Positions 59,794-64,000 of a stretch of 64,000 nucleotides of DNA are shown here, piece by piece. The stretch comes from Erythroxylum novogranatense. Lineage: Eukaryota; Streptophyta; Magnoliopsida; Malpighiales; Erythroxylaceae. The stretch is from assembly GCA_029891385.1 (NCBI GenBank), contig CM057235.1, forward strand, positions 17,793,620-17,857,619. The letters run 5' to 3'. The translations under genes were made by a program, and so were the position numbers. A model generated the notes under the pieces. It ran no database searches, was not told the origin of the DNA, and worked only from the letters and a program-made list of their open reading frames with translations. The first letter of the stretch is position 1. Every line of letters starts with the position of its first letter.

Positions 59794-61946
59794 GTGAGTA
59801 ACCTAGATGGTTCCTCGATTAGTAAGTGTTTATAATTCTGCACTTATGACTCTGTGGAGAATAATGGTGGGACGATTGCGTTTGCTTATGATTGGATTCC
59901 GGACAGGAGGTCCGATGTATTGGAAGAGTATGACATAGAAGTGCTATATGTAATTTTAATGTGATTAATGTGAACTACTTGTGTGAATGTATTCATTTGG
60001 GATCGAATATGATATTGTCTTTGCATTATTTGGACATATGCATTTCATGCATAGTTGCATGATCAGTAATTGGCAGTTGTGACCGGAGCAGCCACCGACA
60101 GCTTAAAGCTCAATGTAATAGGTCCTTAAGCCCACAGTGATTCAGATCTAAGGCTCACCGTTTAATGCGCCCTTAATGGGACAGTTTTAGGCGCTCGGTC
60201 ATAACAATGTAATAAATTGGAAAAGTCATCACATACGCATTTCATGTGCATTTGATTTGGTTCCTTTGAGTGATATAATAATCGTGTGGTACTTCTGAAT
60301 GTGTTTTGGTGAAATGACTGTACAATATCTGTTATATGCATGAATTGGGTGAACCATCGATGATGGTTCCTCACTGAGTTCGCAAACTCACCCAAAATTG
60401 CAAATTATTTTTCAGGACCGAGAGAGTAGACTCATAGCTCCAGAGAGACTTTTCCTGCCGTGTAGATCGAGTTGGCAAGAGAAGTCATGGCTCATGTGTC
60501 GGTCACCGGCACTTTTGAGGATGACCTAGTTAGGGTTTTTGTATTTGATTTCCTTTTTGGAGTAATGTACAGACAAGGAAAAACTGACAGTTATGTAAAA
60601 TACTGCTTTTGATGATATGTGAGAAAAATTTATGGTTTCAAAAATTAGTGATTTTCATATCGATGCTTTATGATTATTATTGTCATGTGAAGTGTTAGTG
60701 ATGGTCCGTAGCGCACCCTTATCGTAGGGTGTATATCAGGATGACCTACGGGCGTCTCGGTATATGTCCTATTGTTGGACCCTGAACTTTCGGTAGAAAT
60801 TAGGAGTATTAAAATGAATTCAATGAGTATTTTCGGATATAAATTGTGTTATAGAAGTTTTTATGCCTTGAGGAAATTGATGATAAAGAGAATTTATTGG
60901 TTTTGATGACTTTGAAATTTGAGTAGAGTAGTATAAGTTATGAAAGTCAAAATGAACTAGTTGATTGAAATAGAATTTGAAAAGCAAGAAATAATTAGTG
61001 AAAGTGTTATATTTTAAAGAAAATAGAAAGTTTGATTTGAAAGTTGACTTTTGATTTAGGCAAAATTTGAGGAAATGATCTTCATGAAATTGTACCTTAT
61101 GTTGAGAGCTTTTCGTAGCCATAAAGTACGCTATTTTTCGATATCAGGATTGAAAGTTATGATCTTTGAAAGTTAAGTGTATTTTGCTTTGGTTTTGGAA
61201 TATGCTCTAAGTGTAGGATTGTATATGTTGTGTTTTGAGGCGATTTCTGTACTGATGTGGTTTGAATTGGAGTAAATGGTCTACATGAAAGTTATAGAGA
61301 ATTTGAATAGCTTTAAAATGATGTATAATATGCGATTCTTGGTTGTGGAGGTTGAAAGATATGATAATGTGAAATTTGGATATTGCTTAGGTGATTGCTA
61401 TCAGGGCAGAAACTTTGATTGAAACATTGACTTAGATAGAGGTTGAAGTTGTTTTGGAGTTCTTCATGAACATTGTAGATCTTGTTTTTATCTTTCCATT
61501 GATATAAAGCACGAAAATATTGGACAAGGGAGTAGAAAGTTATGATTGTTAGAAGTGTTGATGCTGTTTAGTGTGAAGCTGATCGACAAGTCACTTTATG
61601 TGGAGTTTTTGACCCACTTAGAGGTCAATATGATGTTTAAGGCCTTAATGAAAGTTGTAGAAGGTTCGTTTACCTTTCTATAGACACTAAGTTTGTTAAA
61701 TTTGGAGTTCTATTTCAAAAGTTATGATGTTTTCAAGTTGAGGTGCTGTGTAAAGTTTTGAAGAGATTATCGATCGGTTATCTTCGAGCTCATTTTTGAC
61801 CCCTTTAAAGACCAAGCTTGTTTGTGAGTCCTTCTTGAAAATTATAGATCTCTCTTTTATCTTTTCAACGGTACCAAGTTTGTCCAATTTGGAGCTCGGA
61901 GTCAAAAGTTATGAGAGTTGGAAGTTTGAAGGTCGGATTGGGTGCC

Positions 61947-62010
61947 GGCCGACCTCTGTTGGCCGACCGACCTCTGATGGCCGACCGACCTCTGTTGGCC
62001 GACCGATCTT
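61947..62010 (+). repeat. GC-rich GGCCGACC minisatellite in LTR F
   Basis: GGCCGACC-GACCTCTG units start at 61947, 61961, 61979 and 61997 (18-bp period after a shorter first unit). It sits where LARD C has GCGATCGC repeats and LTR D has a CG-rich stretch. Confidence 0.85.
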
Positions 62011-62084
62011 CGTTCTAGCCGAGCTTTGATTTTCTGGCCAAGCTCTGACCTCCCTTCACTCTTTTAGCCATAACTTCTTCATCC

Positions 62085-62820
62085 GACATCCGATCAATCT
62101 GATTCTTTTTTCAAATTAAACTATAGAGATGGGGCTACAAATGTTATGAAGGAGCTGAGCTATAATGTAGCCTCTAAGACTTTCAAATGTAGGTCGGAAG
62201 TTCAGTGTAGTGTTCAGTCCTGGTGTTGTAGTGGCTGAACAGTGTTCAGTATTTTGGATATATCTCGATCGCTAGAGCTCGGATTGAGTTGATTCTTATT
62301 GCTAATTAAAATAGAGACATGGGGCTACAAATGTTATGAAGGAGCGGAGTTATAATTTAGCATCTAAGACTTCCAAATACAGGTCGGAAGTTCAGTGTAG
62401 TGTTCAGTCCCGGTGTTGTAGCGGCTGAATAGTGTTCAGTATTTTGGCTATATCTCTATCAATAGAGCTCGTATTGAGTTGATTATTGTTGCTAATTAAA
62501 ATAAAGACATGGGGCTACAAATGTTATGAAGGAGCCGAGCTATAATTTAGCCTCTAAGACTTCCAAATATAGGATGGAAGTTCAGTGTAGTGTTCAGTCC
62601 CAGTGTTGTAGTGGCTGAATAGTGTTCAGTATTTTGGATATATCTCGATCAATAGAGCTTGGATTGAGTTGATTCTTGTTGTTAATTAAAATAGAGACAT
62701 GGGGCTTCAAATTTTATGAAGGAGCCGAGCTATAATTTAGCCTTTAAGACTTCCAAATTCGGGTCGGAAGTCAGGTGTAGTATTTAGATTCTGGTCTGAA
62801 GAATAGACTTCAGTATTTTT
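62085..62820 (+). repeat. ~190-bp tandem array, about four units, in LTR F
   Basis: GATTCTT-TAATTAAA-AGACATGGGGCT anchors recur at 62101, 62291, 62481 and about 62671; ATTTTGG anchors at 62251, 62441 and 62631. The period is 190 bp. Each unit carries a variant of the conserved CGGATTGAGTTGATTCTT box, ATGAAGGAGC-GAG-TATAAT and TCGGAAGTTCAGTGTAG. LTRs B, D and E have one copy of the box here. Confidence 0.9.
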
Positions 62821-63072
62821 GAGATATTTTGAGATATAGAGCTCCGATCGACCTGATTCTTGAAGCGATGGATTTGTAAGACATAGGGGAACATTTCTAT
62901 AGAATAAAGTTTTGTCAAATAGCTTCATTTACCTGATCGAAATAATCAGACCAGATGTCAGTTTTAAAGACCAATGAAGGGGCAATTTTGGAAGTTTACT
63001 TAAAAGGTTAAGTTTATAGGCTTAAATGGAGGGGCATATGGGTCATTCCTCATTCATTAAATGACATGGCAA

Positions 63073-63080
63073 TATAAAAG
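63073..63080 (+). promoter_or_regulatory. TATA box of LTR F
   Basis: TATAAAAG in GGCAATATAAAAGCAAG, followed by a purine-rich transcript-start region. The counterpart in solo LTR D reads GTATAAGAAG on the minus strand. Confidence 0.6.
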
Positions 63081-64000
63081 CAAGAGGGCTGTCATTTTTG
63101 AAGGAGAATTCACGACACTTAAGAGACAAAAGAAGAAACAGAACAAGAGAAAGAGGAGAGAAGGAAGAGCACTTTCGGATGAGAGAAAATAAAAGAGAAA
63201 GAGAGGGAAAGCATAGGGTTTTCAATTTTTGGGAGATCTCAAGGGGATTTTGAGTTGTTTCAAGGGAAAAAGGATGGAAGATGATGAAAGCTTCCTTCCA
63301 AACTAAGATATATCCGAAAATGGTGAAGGATGAGGTAAGACCCGAAATTTTGATTTGTGAATTTTGGAAGATTTTTGGTTTAGAATCATGGAAAATGATA
63401 TGGGTTTGTGTATTATGGAGTCAATTTTGGTGATTGCTAAGTATTATGGGTTTAATTTTGGGTGTAAATTAATTAGGGTTTATGCCAAATTTTAGAATTT
63501 GGGGATTTTGGAAATTCTTGCTTTAGATAGCTTGAAAAAGTGATGAATTTGGGTTTTCTATAGTTAATTTTGAGGATTATGATTTTTATGATGTTGAATT
63601 TGGATGTTTATGGTTTAGGACATTTCAATTGGAAGAAAGAAAGAAGCAAGGGTCAAATTAAAGCTAAGGATAAGCTTCTATCATCGATTTGAGGTGGGTA
63701 ATGTGTTTATAATTTGAATTTATAAGCCACTGCTGCTTTCTTTAAATAAAGAGATTTTTCTGATTTCAATTGCATCATAAATGTTGATTCATTGTATGAA
63801 TGATTTGAAAAATTATTTTTGATTCAATACATGGACTTTGGATGAATTGCAACATACATTGTGTTATGCCTCGAAAGATTACATGGCATTTCGTATATTC
63901 AGAAAAGATCATGCGATAAATGATTTTGAGCATGATATGTGCTTTTGTGTGGGCGAGAGAGAAACGTTGTGTTAGTCACATGCACGTCGACGTCTAGCCT

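Larger units (their letters stand above)
57354..60772 (+). mobile_element. LTR E, 5'-truncated giant LTR of the LARD B type
   Basis: It is colinear with LTR B from its pyrimidine-rich leader onward (57357-57480 against 10540-10650) but lacks the first ~560 bases. Shared landmarks in order are a donor-like TTTAG|GTGAGAATG near 57613, repeated modules (58236-59310), the TCCGAC box 59377-59420, GAACATGCATTGTACAC, the 68-nt exon-like block, GGACAGGAGGTCCG, the minisatellite remnant (60095-60190), twin hairpins and the acceptor TTATTTTTCAG (ends 60415). LTR F interrupts it just before its expected 3' end. Confidence 0.8.
60773..64000 (+). mobile_element. LTR F (partial, runs off the window), LARD C/D subfamily
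   Basis: It begins TGTTGGACCCTGAAC inside LTR E and is colinear with the reverse complement of solo LTR D: a module array 61081-61915, a GC-rich cassette, the TCCGAC box, a TATA box at 63073, purine-rich leader 63120-63210, a donor-like GAG|GTAAGACC at about 63333, and GAGGTGGGTAATGTGTTTATAATTTGAA near 63691. With D at 4.55 kb, over 1 kb should lie beyond the window. Whether it is a solo LTR or part of a full element is unknown. Confidence 0.82.

Overview
This is nuclear DNA from a flowering plant, probably a eudicot. It is AT-rich and almost entirely built of nested transposable elements: plant Ty3/gypsy and Ty1/copia retrotransposons with tRNA-iMet primer sites, hAT DNA transposons and a LINE remnant. 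One ordinary host gene is visible, an apparently intact YLMG1-type chloroplast YGGT-family gene at 36362-37081. I saw no rRNA, tRNA, CRISPR array or bacterial-type operon.

Layout. 1-411: copia-like LTR, missing about 3 bases at the window edge. 412-22192: an old non-coding large retrotransposon derivative (LARD A; part of one LTR plus internal domain). It is split by a Ty3/gypsy element on the minus strand (1351-7828, TSD TGTGG) and by a complete second LARD (LARD B, 9962-21295, about 4.03-kb LTRs, TSD TTGTA). 22193-31121: a 5'-truncated, decayed Ty1/copia element, split by a 4.55-kb minus-strand solo LTR (LTR D, 23938-28488, TSD TGTTT). 31122-36265: unclassified repeats, a LINE ORF1 (DUF4283) remnant and AT-rich spacer. 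36362-37081: YLMG1. 39236-40190: a 955-bp non-autonomous hAT with perfect 8-bp TSDs. 40199-56207: a hAT remnant that hosts LARD C (40734-55211, minus), whose left LTR carries a nearly complete hAT (42145-47120, TSD CTTATATG) with a four-exon transposase broken by four stops and one frameshift. 56596-57353: MITE and gypsy scraps. 57354-64000: two more giant LTRs (E, then F inserted near the 3' end of E and running off the window).

How the parts relate. LARD A-C and LTRs D-F are one extended group. They share a tRNA-iMet PBS and a gypsy-type 3' end (TTTCGAG-ACGAAATT plus purine tract) where these are visible, homologous non-coding internal domains, and LTRs built from diverged ~180-190-bp modules. 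A conserved TCCGAC-TCCGATTGACCTG box, a GC-rich hypervariable cassette and a minisatellite recur at fixed relative positions. LTRs B and E also carry a conserved 67-68-nt block bounded by good splice signals, suggesting that the LTR transcripts are spliced. This is the least expected signal here. No protein-coding novel system was found.

All similarity statements come from reading the sequence by eye. No alignment or database search was run.
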